From: Neocallimastix lanati (nom. inval.)
Taxonomy: Eukaryota > Neocallimastigomycota > Neocallimastigomycetes > Neocallimastigales > Neocallimastigaceae
DNA length: 64,000 nt
Assembly: GCA_016946835.1 (NCBI GenBank)
Contig: JACVTC010000010.1
Location: 62,001 to 126,000 of the forward strand
Direction: 5' to 3'
Both the position numbers and the translations under genes were made by a program. The notes below the pieces were generated by a model that saw nothing but the letters and a program-made list of their open reading frames with translations, was not told the origin of the DNA and made no database searches. Positions 51,702-63,158 of this stretch are shown here, piece by piece. Each line of letters opens with the position of its first letter. Within the stretch, counting starts at the first letter, position 1.

Positions 51702-52437
51702 TGACAAACGATTCTATTATCTTAATTTGAAGTTATTACTTCAAAAGTGATAATAGATGTATCAAGTTTGAATTAATATAAATTTAATATGAATGAATTT
51801 ATGTTATTATTATTAATAATTAAGTTATTATTATTCTAGCTTAACACTGAATTGTTATTAATTTTTCAAAATTATACATTTCTTTTGTGTTTAGAATTAA
51901 TTTTTATTATTATATTTATTAATTTTTATTATTATTTATTAATTTTTATTATTATTTATTATTATAATATTTGGTTATTATTTTTTTTATTACATTTCTA
52001 ATAACAACGAGAAATTAATTTTATAAAATATTTACAAGTATTTATATTTTTACAATAATTTAAAGTATTTACAATTTTTAATAACAAAATAATTAAGAAT
52101 AATTATATTTATAAAAATAAACAATAAAATAAACAAATAAACAATTAATACAAGAATTATTATAAACAAAGAATTCAAAATAATAAAAAAAAAGAGAAAA
52201 TTGTTTACAAACTATTTACTTTTAATTAAAAAGAGAAATTAATTAACATTAATATTTCATTATTTTAAAAATTAAAATAGAATTAAAGTATAATTTCGAG
52301 TTTTAGAATTTAATTAAAATAAATCTTTTTATTATGATTTTAATTTCAAATTTTAATTTATTAATTTGTTGTTGAATAGGTTAGATATTATTCAAGCTTT
52401 CTAATAATTTTATGCTTAAGAATTCCAATCTGTGTCA
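51702..52437 (-). repeat. Element 3 5' LTR, 736 bp
   Basis: It matches 45548-46283 base for base except about two substitutions (one near the middle at AATAACAAAAT, one in CTGTGTCA at the end). The right end is followed by AAAACTACAGGTAGT and then the tRNA. Confidence 0.92.
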
Positions 52438-52452
52438 AAAACTACAGGTAGT

Positions 52453-52524
52453 GCCTGTTTGGCTTAGTGGTAGAGCGTCGCTCTTGTAAAGCGAAGGTCG
52501 GTGGTTCGATTCCGTCAATAGGCA
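52453..52524 (+). tRNA. tRNA-Thr(UGU): tRNA-Thr (anticodon UGU), no intron
   Basis: It folds as a complete cloverleaf. The acceptor stem is GCCTGTT with AATAGGC (one G-U pair) and A73 as discriminator. The D stem is GCTT with GAGC. The anticodon stem is TCGCT with AGCGA around the loop CTTGTAA (anticodon TGT, reads ACA). The T stem is GGTGG with CCGTC around TTCGATT. The internal Pol III promoter is present: A box TGGCTTAGTGG and B box GGTTCGATTCC match the consensus. It is followed two bases later by a T8 run. The CCA is not encoded, as expected for a nuclear gene. Confidence 0.97.
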
Positions 52525-52526
52525 TA

Positions 52527-52534
52527 TTTTTTTT
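52527..52534 (+). terminator. Pol III T8 terminator of tRNA-Thr
   Basis: Eight T residues directly after the discriminator base plus TA; the standard Pol III stop signal. Confidence 0.85.
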
Positions 52535-53112
52535 ATATTCTCTTCTATTTTATTAATAGAAAGGAGAAATAGAGTTAATGAAAATATATATTTTATATTT
52601 TATAAAAGATTAATTTAAATGTCATAAGCGATTTAATTTTTTTTAATACATTTGTTCTGTATTTTAATTTATAAATTCATATATTATATATATTTTTTTT
52701 ATTTTAATTTTATATATAATATATATATTTTTTAGTAGACTAGGAAGAAACTTTATTTAATAAAATATATTATAAAAAAAAAAAAACATGAAAATAAAAT
52801 ACATGAATTTTACATGAAATATTTAAAAAAAAAAAAAAAGATATTATTAATAAAGTCGCATTCTTTTCCCTCCCTTATGGAAAACTGACATTTAAGACTT
52901 CATATACTTCATTTCCGTCAAAGGAGAACGCAATGCGTAAAAAAAATTTCCGTCAAAGGAGAACACAATGCGTAAAAAAAATTAATAGTTTCATCAAAAA
53001 TCTTCTTCTTTCTTATTAAATTTTATTATTATATATATATTATATATATATTTTTTTATTTTTATAATTTCTCTCTTGATTAAAAATAATATAAAAAAAA
53101 AAAAATAATTTT

Positions 53113-53845
53113 AATTAAGCTTTTTTTTTTTTTTTTTTTTTTTTTTCAATATTATATATTATTTATTAATACTTTTTTAATTATTATTATTTACTATTTA
53201 TTTATTTATTATTCATTTATTATTTATTACTCATTTATTTATTATTTATCTATTCAATTATTTTTTGTTATTTTTTGGTCACTTTTGACTAATTATTGAA
53301 ATATTATTAAAGGAAATATAAACCATAAAAAAAATTATATTTATTACTTTTATATTTATCTTAATTAAGCTTTTTTTTTCAATATTATATATTATTTATT
53401 AATACTTTTTTAATTATTATTATTTACTATTTATTTATTTATTATTCATTTATTATTTATTACTCATTTATTTATTATTTATCTATTCAATTATTTTTTT
53501 TTTTTTTTTTTTTGGTCACTTTTGACTAATTATTGAAATATTATTAAAGGAAATATAAACCATAAAAATAATTATATTTATTACTTTTATATTTATCTTA
53601 TAGATTAATTTTTATTTTTATTTTTTTAATTATTATTATTTACTATTTATTTATTTATTATTCATTTATTATTTATTACTCATTTATTTATTATTTATCT
53701 ATTCAATTATTTTTTTTTTTTTTTTGGTCACTTTTGACTAATTATTGAAATATTATTAAAGGAAATATAAACCATAAAAAAAATTATATTTATTACTTTT
53801 ATATTTATCTTATAGATTAATTTTTATTTTTATTTTTTTTTTTAT
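53113..53845. repeat. Three-copy tandem repeat, about 230 bp
   Basis: The unit runs from an AAGCTTTTTT / ATTATTATTTACTATTTATT stretch through TTTTTGGTCACTTTTGACTA to TATTACTTTTATATTTATCT. Three copies follow each other (marker GGTCACTTTTGACTAATTAT at about 53278, 53514 and 53727). They differ mainly in T-run length. Confidence 0.85.
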
Positions 53846-53879
53846 TTTAAAATAAAAAAAAGTATCTTAAATATATTAT

Positions 53880-54235
53880 ACATATATCTTAATTTTAAAA
53901 ATAAAACATATTAAATATTAAATATTATTAAAAATAAAACATTTCAAATATTAAATATTATTATATATAATTGAAACATTTTTTTAAATATTATTAAAAA
54001 TAAAACATATCAAATATTAAATATTATTAAAAATAAAACATATCAAATATTAAATATTATTAAAAATAAAACATATCAAATATTAAATATTATTATATAT
54101 AATTGAAACATTTTTTTATATATTATGAATCTAGTTATTACAAGAATAACTAAAAGCTTTAAAAATAAAACATATCAAATATTAAGTATTATTACATAAA
54201 ATTAAAACATTTTTTCTATATATTATGAATCTAAT
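53880..54235. repeat. Degenerate tandem repeat, about 32-bp units
   Basis: Repeats of AAAATAAAACATATCAAATA followed by TTAAATATTATT, about seven copies, with two longer units ending in TTGAAACATTTTTTTATATA. Confidence 0.75.
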
Positions 54236-54274
54236 ATTATAATCAATTTATTAATAAATTCTAATAATAATTAC

Positions 54275-54670
54275 TTTAACAAATATTAATTATTTTTTAT
54301 TATAATAAAGAATTTGTTATTATAATATTTATTTAAATAATATTTTTTATTAATAATATATATTATATAACAAATATTAATTATTTTTTATTATAATAAA
54401 GAATTTGTTATTATAATATTTATTTAAATAATATTTTTTATTAATAATATATATTATATAATTATTTTTTATTATAATAAAGAATTTGTTATTATAATAT
54501 TTATTTAAATAATATTTTTTATTAATAATATATATTATATAGTTTATTGAAATTTTTATATTATTATCAATTAAAAAAAGAATTTGTTATTATAATATTT
54601 ATTTAAATAATATTTTTTATTAATAATATATATTATATAGTTTATTGAAATTTTTATATTATTATCAATT
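54275..54670. repeat. Tandem repeat, about 80-115 bp, four copies
   Basis: The marker AAAGAATTTGTTATTATAAT occurs near 54307, 54398, 54479 and 54575, each followed by the same TATTTATTTAAATAATATTT segment. Confidence 0.8.
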
Positions 54671-55480
54671 AAAAAAATAATATAATTGATCTTTAGGACC
54701 AGATATTTACATAATTTATTTTAACAATTTTTTTAAAAATAATTTATATAATTTTTTTTAAATATAATTAAAATAGCTATTTTGTTTAATTAAATTTTTA
54801 TTTTTTCAGATAATAATATAATGATATTAAAATATTATTTATTACATTTATGATATTTTTATTATTAAATTTATAAATTTAATAATAAAATTTCCATTAT
54901 AAATAAGTATTAATTCAGATATAATAATAAATTAATTATATACTATTTTTGTTATTAATAATATTAATTTAGATATAATAATGATATAAATATTTTGATA
55001 TTAATAATTGTTATTAATAAATATTAGATTAGGTATATACATATTAATATATAATAGAAATTAAAATTTTGTATAAATAATTACATTTAAATTGATTAGA
55101 ATATTAAAATATATAATAATATAAAATAATTTTATAATATATTAATTTAATAATATTTTTGTTATCAATAAATATTAAATTGGGTATAAAGGGTATAAAT
55201 ATTATAATAACAAGTTTTGAAATTTTAATATTAATATTAGATTTTAAAATAGATATTAAAATAGATTGGAATATTAATATGTTATTAATAAAGATATATT
55301 ATTAATAAAGATATGTTATTAATAAAGATATGTTAATCATATCCATATAATTAATATATTATTTTTTCATAATATATAATATAGTATTTAATATGTAATA
55401 TGTATTTAATAAAAAAAAATAATAATTTGATTAAATTTAATCCCTAAAATATTCCTATTTTTTTTTTTTCTTTAATGATT

Positions 55481-57889
55481 TTACATCTTTTCATGGAAAG
55501 TACGAGCAATAACTTCCTTTTGTTGAGCTGGTGTTAATTTAACAAAGTTAACAGCGTAACCAGAAACACGAATAGTAAGGTTTGGATAGTTTTCTGGGTG
55601 TTCCATAGCATCTTCTAAGGTTTCACGTTTAAGAACATTAACATTAAGATGGTGAGCACCCTTGGAGAAGTATCCATCTAATAATCCTGAAAGATTACCT
55701 TGGCGTTCCTGTAAAGTTTTACCAATGGTGTTTGGAACAATGGAGAAAGTGTTGGAAATACCATCCATACAAGAGTCGTAGTTGACCTTGGCAACAGAAG
55801 AAAGAGAAGCAACAGCACCGGAGAATTCACGTCCATGCATTGGGTTACAACCAGGAGCAAATGGTTGACCAGCTTTACGACCATCAGGAGTAGATCCTGT
55901 CTTCTTACCATAGACAACATTGGAAGTAATGGTAAGAATGGAAAGAGTGTGAGTAGCTCCACGGTAAGTTGGAGTCTTTCTAAGCTTAGTGATAAGCTTG
56001 TCGGTAACGGTCTTGGCAAAGAAATCAACACGATCATCATCATTACCGAATTTTGGGAATTCTCCTTCAACCTTGAAGTCAACAGTTAAACCGGTCTTTG
56101 GATCACGAATTGGTGTGACCTTAGCATACTTGATAGCTGAGAAGGAATCAGCAACAACTGAAAGACCGGCAACACCAAAGGCCATAAGACGACGAACATC
56201 AGTGTCATGGAGAGCCATTTGAAGAGATTCATAGCAGTATTGATCATGACAGAAATGGATGACATTCATGGTGTTGACGTAAAGCTTGGCAATCCAATCC
56301 ATAGCCTTGTCGTAAGTTTCCCACATCCAATCAAATGGAATTGGTCCTTCTGGAACTGGACCGAAGTCTGGTCCAACTTGCTTGCCAGTTCTTTCATCCT
56401 TACCATGGTTAAGGACGTAAAGCATAAGCTTAGCAAGGTTGCAACGAGCTCCAAAGAATTGCATATCCTTTCCAATTCTCATGGCGGAGACACAGCAGGC
56501 AATTCCGTAGTCATCGCCGAATCTGGCAGACATAAGAGCGTCAGATTCATATTGGATGGAGGAGGTATCGATGGATACCTTGGTGGCAAAGTCCTTGAAG
56601 TTCTTTGGAAGAGCCTTGTTCCAGAGAACTGTAATGTTTGGTTCTGGAGCTGGACCTAAGTTGTAGAGTGTGTTGAGAACACGGAAAGAGGTCTTGGTAA
56701 CTAAGGTACGACCATCACTTCCCATACCACCAAGAGACATGGTAACCCAGGTTGGATCACCAGCAAATAAGTCGTTGTATTCTGGGGTACGTAAGTGACG
56801 AGCAAAACGTAACTTCAAGATGAGGTTATCAACAATTTCTTGAGCTTCGGCTTCGGTGATAACTCCATTCTTTAAATCGTTTTCAAAGAAACAATCAAGG
56901 AAGGCGTCAACACGTCCAAGAGACATGGCTGCACCATCTTGTTCCTTAATGGATCCTAAATAGCCAAAGTAGACAAATTGTGTGGCTTCTCTGGCATTTT
57001 TGGCTGGCTTTGTAATATCAATGCCATATGATTTGGCCATTTGTGTAAGTTGCTTAAGTGCCTTAACTTGGTCGGCAACTTCTCCAATTAATTTCATAGT
57101 TGGTTCATCCATTTGTCTCTTTTGTAATTCTGCTTTATCCTTTTCCTTTTGTGCAATAAGACGATCAGTACCGTAAAGAGCAACACGACGGTAGTCACCA
57201 ATAATACGACCACGTCCATAACCATCAGGTAAACCTGTCATAATGGCATTGGAACGACCGGATCTCATTTCCTTTGAGTAAATATCAAAGACTGCTGTAT
57301 TGTGAGTCTTACGGTAGTCGGTGAAAATGTGTTCTACTTCCTTATCCATTGGAACATTAACTGCCTTAAGGGCATTCTTAACCATGTTCACTCCACCAAA
57401 TGGTTTAATGGCTCTCTTAAGTGGAACATCTGTTTGGTAACCGTAGATAACTTCATTATCCTTATCAAGGTAACCTGGCTTGTGTGAGGTAATGGTAGAT
57501 GGTGTGTGTGGATCTACATCGTATAAACCACCATTGGCACGTTCTTTGGCTAAATACTCTTCGGCCTTGGCGAAAAGTTTCTTGGTTCTCTCAGTTGGTC
57601 CAGCAAGGAAAGAACCATCTCCTTCATATGGTGTGTAGTGTTTCTTAATCCAACCTTCAACATCGATTTCTTTCTTAGCAGCGGCATCATTAGTGATGCA
57701 TGGTGCTTGAGAAGTATAGTTCATAGATTGAGTAGCCTTAGAAGAAGAAGACTTCATCATAAGGGTTGAAGTCTTCATTGGAGAGGTGTGAAGAGAACGT
57801 GAAACCCTTACACCAGCAACTTTAGTAGCTGCAACAGCATTAATTGGAACAACAGCGTTGTTAACTTGACTTAAAATAATGCTTTCCAT
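55481..57889 (-). CDS. PFL: Pyruvate formate-lyase, copy 1 (complete)
   Basis: A glycyl-radical enzyme that converts pyruvate and CoA to formate and acetyl-CoA, central to mixed-acid fermentation in anaerobic gut fungi. It is 802 residues long, against about 760 for the Escherichia coli enzyme. The active-site pair is Cys465-Cys466 ([11 protein letters not shown]), and the radical glycine is Gly777 in RVSGYAVNF near the C-terminus; spacing agrees with the bacterial enzyme. Residues 1-60 are an extra leader rich in Ser, Ala, Lys, Arg and without acidic residues after Glu2 ([10 protein letters not shown]), like a mitochondrial-type presequence, so hydrogenosomal import is likely. No introns. 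Codons favour C or G at third positions (GCC, ACC, AAG) far more than the flanks allow, suggesting strong expression. A bacterial origin is established for fungal PFL. The activating enzyme is not in this window. The ATG chosen is shared with copy 2. Confidence 0.97.
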   Translation of the reverse strand: MESIILSQVNNAVVPINAVAATKVAGVRVSRSLHTSPMKTSTLMMKSSSSKATQSMNYTSQAPCITNDAAAKKEIDVEGWIKKHYTPYEGDGSFLAGPTERTKKLFAKAEEYLAKERANGGLYDVDPHTPSTITSHKPGYLDKDNEVIYGYQTDVPLKRAIKPFGGVNMVKNALKAVNVPMDKEVEHIFTDYRKTHNTAVFDIYSKEMRSGRSNAIMTGLPDGYGRGRIIGDYRRVALYGTDRLIAQKEKDKAELQKRQMDEPTMKLIGEVADQVKALKQLTQMAKSYGIDITKPAKNAREATQFVYFGYLGSIKEQDGAAMSLGRVDAFLDCFFENDLKNGVITEAEAQEIVDNLILKLRFARHLRTPEYNDLFAGDPTWVTMSLGGMGSDGRTLVTKTSFRVLNTLYNLGPAPEPNITVLWNKALPKNFKDFATKVSIDTSSIQYESDALMSARFGDDYGIACCVSAMRIGKDMQFFGARCNLAKLMLYVLNHGKDERTGKQVGPDFGPVPEGPIPFDWMWETYDKAMDWIAKLYVNTMNVIHFCHDQYCYESLQMALHDTDVRRLMAFGVAGLSVVADSFSAIKYAKVTPIRDPKTGLTVDFKVEGEFPKFGNDDDRVDFFAKTVTDKLITKLRKTPTYRGATHTLSILTITSNVVYGKKTGSTPDGRKAGQPFAPGCNPMHGREFSGAVASLSSVAKVNYDSCMDGISNTFSIVPNTIGKTLQERQGNLSGLLDGYFSKGAHHLNVNVLKRETLEDAMEHPENYPNLTIRVSGYAVNFVKLTPAQQKEVIARTFHEKM

Positions 57890-58085
57890 ATTTTACTCTA
57901 TATTTTTTATATAAAATAAAATTCTTTAATTATTTCTCTTAATTATTTAATTCCGGGTATATAATCAATTTGAAGTGAAGAAAAAAAAAAAATATTTTTG
58001 AGTGAAAAATGTTTCCTTTTATATTTTTAAAATTTCAAAAAATGCTTTTTCATTTAGGAAATATTACCATATTGTAATTAAAAAA
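57890..58085 (-). promoter_or_regulatory. Conserved PFL copy 1 upstream region
   Basis: About 195 bp directly upstream of the start codon, matching the region upstream of copy 2 in inverted orientation. Reading towards the gene it contains AATATGGTAATATTTCC, a GGAAACATTTTTCACTCA block, a TATATA element in GATTATATACCCGGAATT about 70 bp before the ATG, and a T/A-rich leader. Similarity ends abruptly at an A-rich run near 58085. Which parts are functional cannot be told. Confidence 0.65.
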
Positions 58086-58592
58086 AAATAAAAAGAAAAG
58101 AAATAATTTAATTAATTTATTATTAAAAATTTAAAAATAATTAAATAATAAATTATTTTTTTATTTTTAATTATGATAAAGAAAAATGATGAAATAATTG
58201 AATTTAATTTAAAAAGATAAAAAAGGAAATATAATTAAATTATTAATAAATATTTATATATTTATTTTTAATTAAAAAAAAAATTGAAATGAATATTAAA
58301 ATAAAATTTTAAATTAAAATAAAAATATAAAAATTGAAATTATAAAAAATATTAAAATTATAACTAAGATAAAAACTAAAGTATAATTAGAATATTAAAA
58401 TCTCATATATTATTATATATATAATAATTTTTTATTATATTTTTTAGTACAACTAAAATGAAAATTAAAATGATAATAAAAATAAAATTAAAATATATTT
58501 AATATATTAATATCTCAAATATTATTATATAATTATTTTATATTATAAATTTTAGTTCTTTTTTTTTTTTTTTTATTTTTTTATTTCTTTAT

Positions 58593-58633
<41 letters not shown>

Positions 58634-59174
58634 ACTAAAAATTAACAATATAATATATATATGTATTTATAAATTATACAAATTAAATGTATATATATAT
58701 AGAATGTAATTATTAATTCATTTGAAATAGTTATACTATATTAATTTTATTAATTATAAAAATTAATTTAAAAAATATATAAAAAAAAATCCAATAAATT
58801 GAAAAATTAAAAAATATAAATGAAAATATATTAAAATTTAAATTAGAAAGAATCTCCATTTATGTGTAATTTTAATTAATGGATTTATTTTTCCTATATA
58901 AAATACAAAAAATATCTCTCTAAATTTTAAATATAAAATAATATGAAAAATAACTATGACAATAACCATTATAAATACATTTTAAGAATAAAATATATAT
59001 AAAAACAGGATTAATTCAAAATTTATTCAATTATTCAATTAATTAATAGAACAATATTTTTTAATTAATATTACATTTATTTATTAAAATATTTAAAAAT
59101 TATATATTTTTTATAACGAAATAAATTTTAATTCTATAATAATTTATATAATAATAAACAACTTATTTCAATAT

Positions 59175-59810
59175 TTAAAAAAAATATTTTTTTTATTTTT
59201 TATTTTTTATTTCAATATTTAAAGAAAATATCTTTTTTTTTTTTTATTTTTTATTTTAATATGTAAAGAAAATATCTTTTTTATTTTTTATTTTTTATTT
59301 TATTATGTAAAGAAAATATCTTTTTTATTTTTTATTTTTTATTTCAATATGTAAAGAAAATATCTTTTTTATTTTTTATTTTTTATTTCAATATTTAAAG
59401 AAAATATCTTTTTTATTTTTTATTTTTTATTTCAATATTTAAAGAAAATATCTTTTTTATTTTTTATTTTTTATTTCAATATGTAAAGAAAATATCTTTT
59501 TTATTTTTTATTTCAATATGTAAAGAAAATATCTTTTTTATTTTTTATTTTTTATTTCAATATTTAAAGAAAATATCTTTTTTATTTTTTATTTTTTATT
59601 TCAATATTTAAAGAAAATATCTTTTTTATTTTTTATTTTTTATTTCAATATGTAAAGAAAATATCTTTTTTATTTTTTATTTCAATATGTAAAGAAAATA
59701 TCTTTTTTATTTTTTATTTCAATATGTAAAGAAAATATCTTTTTTATTTTTTATTTTTTATTTCAATATGTAAAGAAAATATCTTTTTTATTTTTTATTT
59801 GTTTTAATAT
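59175..59810. repeat. 44-bp tandem repeat array, about 15 copies
   Basis: The marker AAAGAAAATATC recurs at 44-bp spacing from 59221. The unit is CAATATKTAAAGAAAATATC followed by two or three TTTTTTA blocks. Some units are shorter by one or two TTTTTTA blocks, so the array varies by whole 7-mers. Confidence 0.9.
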
Positions 59811-61739
59811 TTTATATTAAGTAAAATCACTAAATAGCTTTTAACATTTTTTATAAACTTCTTTAATAAAAAATAGATATAATTTTTTATTTACTGATTT
59901 AAAATTATATCTATTTTTTATTAAACATGAATTAAATCAGTAAATAAAAATTTTTATCTATTTTTTATTAAATATAAATTAAATCAGTAAAAAAAAATTT
60001 TATCTATTTTTTATTAAACATAAATTAAATCAGTAAAGTATGTATTTATATTTATTAAAAAATTATTTCTTTTTACTAATTTAATTTAGATAAGTTATTA
60101 AAATATTTATTTATTTACTATTTTAATTTAAATATGTTATTAAAATATTTATTAAAAAATAATTTCTTGTTTAGTAATTTAATATAGATTAGTTATTAAA
60201 ATATTTATTAATATTTATTCCTAAAATAGTACATATAAAATATTTTTAATAATAGTTTTATTATTAATAAGACATTTTTATATATATTTACATTTAAAAA
60301 TAACATTATTAATTTTTTTTTCCCCAATCATTTTAATAATTGTATATGGATTATTATTATTATGTACCTATTATAAAAAAAAATAAATGAGTATATTTTT
60401 TACTTTTATCTTAAAATTAAACCCATAATATATATATTAGAATTTTATATAAAGTGGTATTATAGACCAATACCAAAAAAAAAAAAAAAAAAAAAATATA
60501 TGTTTTAAATTGTTATAATTTAAAATGGACATACTATATAAATTATGAAATTAAATTAATTTATTTAATTATTCAATAATTTATTATATATAAAATTTAT
60601 TATTTTTTTCTATTTATAAATTATATAATTTATTTATTTATTTTTTTAAAATTATACTTAATTAATATATAATATTAAGGAAAATCCATTTTTAGAATTT
60701 TTTTAAAAATATATTTATTATAAAATGTAATATCTATACATACTGCAAAAAATTATTTAAAAGTATAAAATTTATCTTTTTTTTTCTATTTATATATAAT
60801 ACATTTAATGTTTATTTTTAAATAATATATATATTTATTTTTAAATAATAAAAGAAAATTTGATCAAAATAATTTTATAAAATTTATTTTCCATTTTATG
60901 CAATTACAATAACTATTTAAAATAAAAATTATAATTGTATATATATTCTATGATAAAAATAAATATTTAATCTATTTTTAAATTTTAAATATTTTAATTC
61001 ATATGTAATTAGTAATTACATTAACTTTTTGATTTTATTTTTAAAAAGTTTTAAATATATTTTATGAAATTAATATATTTTAAGAAATTGTATGAAATAA
61101 TTTTTAGTTTACATAATGATATATTAAAATTTTTATTTTCAATCTATTTTTAAAAATTAAATTTTTATTTATATGTAATATGTAATAAGTAATTACTTTA
61201 TGATTTAATTTTTAAATTGGTTTTAAGACTTGATTGAATTTACTATAAGAAAGTAGGGTAAAGAGTTGTAATTTATATAATATATTAAAAAATATTATAA
61301 ATATTTATAAGACTTGAAAAAGATTTTTCAATTAATTGCAATTTGAACACTTTTATAAATGGACGATAAGTAAATACCAAAAAATTTAACTGTATTTTCT
61401 TATTGTCCATTATATTTTAAAATGAATACAGATAAAAATAAGAAATTATATTACTCTAATTAAAATTATTCAAAATATTAGTTTAAGAAATTTGGATAAA
61501 CAGGTATTTATAAGAATGCATGTATTCTTATGAATATAAGTAAATAATTATAAATAATAATAAATAAAATGTATAAAGAGAAAAAAATAAAATGCATAAA
61601 GAAAAAAAATAATTTATTGTAAGGAAAACTATTAAATATCATATTAATTATGGAAAATACTTAATATAATAATTAATTGATAAAAATTTTTCCCATATAT
61701 GGAATTCAATTTTTATTCAAAATAGTTTTATATAATTTC

Positions 61740-62050
61740 TTGTTCATTTATATAATTTCTTGTTCATTTATGAAATTCAAAGTCTTAGAAATTAAAAATA
61801 AATATCATTTTTTTCAATTTTAAAAGATAATTTCTTGTTCATTTATGAAATTCAAAGTCTTAGAAATTAAAAATAAATATCATTTTTTTCAATTTTAAAA
61901 GATAATTTCTTATTCATTTATGAAATTCAAAGTCTTAGAAATTAAAAATTAATATCATTTTTTTCAATTTTAAAAGATAATTTCTTGTTCATTTATGAAA
62001 TTTAAAGTCTTAGAAATTAAAAATAAATATCTTTTTTTTTCAATTTTAAA
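61740..62050. repeat. 75-bp tandem repeat, four copies
   Basis: The marker TRTTCATTTATGAAATTYAA lies at 61761, 61836, 61911 and 61986, exactly 75 bp apart. The copies are nearly identical and contain AAAGTCTTAGAAATTAAAAA. Confidence 0.92.
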
Positions 62051-62964
62051 AATATAAAAATTAACAAAGTTATATAAAAATATACTTTTTAAATTTTTAT
62101 TTAAAAAAATTTTTTTTTTTATTAAAATCAAAATTAAAATTTAAAAATTATTTTTTAATTTGGAACTAATAATTTTTAATTATCATAATTTTCAATTTAA
62201 ATTTATTATTTTATAATAAATTAGTTATGTTACACGAAATTGAAATTTCATGACTTAAAAAATAAAATATATATTATAATTATTAAATTTATTAAATTAC
62301 CTATATATATTAAATTTACTAATTTATTTTTATTAATCATATATTTGTAAAATATTTTATTTAAAAAAACATATATCATTTTTTTATAAAAATTTTTCTA
62401 TAAAAAAAAAAAATTATTGATATATAACTTATTTTAAAAAGTATTTTTAATCAATAAATTTATAAAATTTATAAAAAACTTTTTATTTTTTTATATTTTA
62501 TATTTTTTATTATCATTTTTATTGTGTAATATACTTTAGTCAGTTTTTTAAATAAATATTTTTTTTATATTATTCTCATTAAAAAGTTTTTATTATAAAA
62601 ATATTTTATATTTACTAAAGTTTATTTCATTATTATAAGCATTAAAAATAGTTCTGTTAAATTTTCTTTATATCAATATTTTCAAAAAAAAAATTTTTTT
62701 TTTTTAATTTTTAATACTTCAAAATTAAATTTGTATTTTTTAAAAATAGATTAATTTAATTATTATTCTATTTTTAAAATTATAGTAAAAATATAGTATA
62801 ATTTATATTATACTATATTTTTATTAATAGTTTATCATTTAAATATTTATTTTTATTTTTGTGTCTTTTTTTGGAAATATATTTTGCTTCTTTTTTTGGA
62901 AATTATGTCAATTTTTTTATTTTTAATTAAAATTTGGTAATATTTCCTAAATTATTTTTATTTA

Positions 62965-63158
62965 TTTTTAATTACAATATGGTAATATTTCCTAAATGAA
63001 AAAGCATTTTTTGAAATTTTAAAAATATAAAAGGAAACATTTTTCACTCAAAAATATTTTTTTTTTTCTTCACTTCAAATTGATTATATACCCGGAATTA
63101 AATAATTAAGAGAAATAATTAAAGAATTTTATTTTATATAAAAAATATAGAGTAAAAT
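62965..63158 (+). promoter_or_regulatory. Conserved PFL copy 2 upstream region
   Basis: The inverted counterpart of 57890-58085, nearly identical over about 194 bp. The TATATA element is at 63085-63090. Just outside the shared block, GGTAATATTTCCTAAA (62936) repeats the copy found inside it at 62981. Confidence 0.65.

Larger units (their letters stand above)
45548..52437 (-). mobile_element. Ty3/gypsy element 3, 6.9 kb, looks whole and young
   Basis: Identical-length 736-bp LTRs (45548-46283, 51702-52437; ends TGACAAACG..CTGTRTCA) differ at only about two positions. Gag (50057-51025) and pol (46296-49718) are uninterrupted on the minus strand. The primer-binding site (TGGTGGAGAGTGAG on the element's strand) lies two bases from the 5' LTR, and a purine-rich tract flanks the 3' LTR. 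Flanks are AAAA on both sides. The right LTR ends 15 bases before the mature 5' end of tRNA-Thr. I see no obvious break; whether it is active cannot be told from sequence. Confidence 0.93.
52535..55480. other. AT-rich intergenic DNA with several tandem repeat families
   Basis: No gene. A 37-bp segment (TTTCCGTCAAAGGAGAACRC then AATGCGTAAAA) is duplicated at 52912 and 52949. The larger arrays are listed separately. The last few hundred bases before 55481 should contain the 3' end signals of the pyruvate formate-lyase gene. Confidence 0.6.
58086..62964. other. AT-rich spacer between the two PFL genes
   Basis: About 4.9 kb with no gene. It holds an A run of about 35 near 58596-58631, two tandem arrays (listed separately) and a small family of TTTTATCTATTTTTTATTAA inverted and direct copies at 59870-60020. 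It divides the two arms of the inverted PFL repeat, and the arms share nothing inside it. Confidence 0.65.

Noticed and set aside
52453-52524. The neighbouring tRNA-Thr as primer for the Ty3 elements
   Set aside because: Its 3' end (TCAATAGGCA plus CCA) does not match any of the primer-binding sites.
55678-57487. Antisense and alternative-frame open frames over the PFL gene
   Set aside because: They are shadows of a strongly biased, GC-richer coding sequence; the PFL frame explains the region fully.
59175-59810. CRISPR-like array
   Set aside because: Units are directly tandem with no unique spacers, and the organism is a eukaryote.
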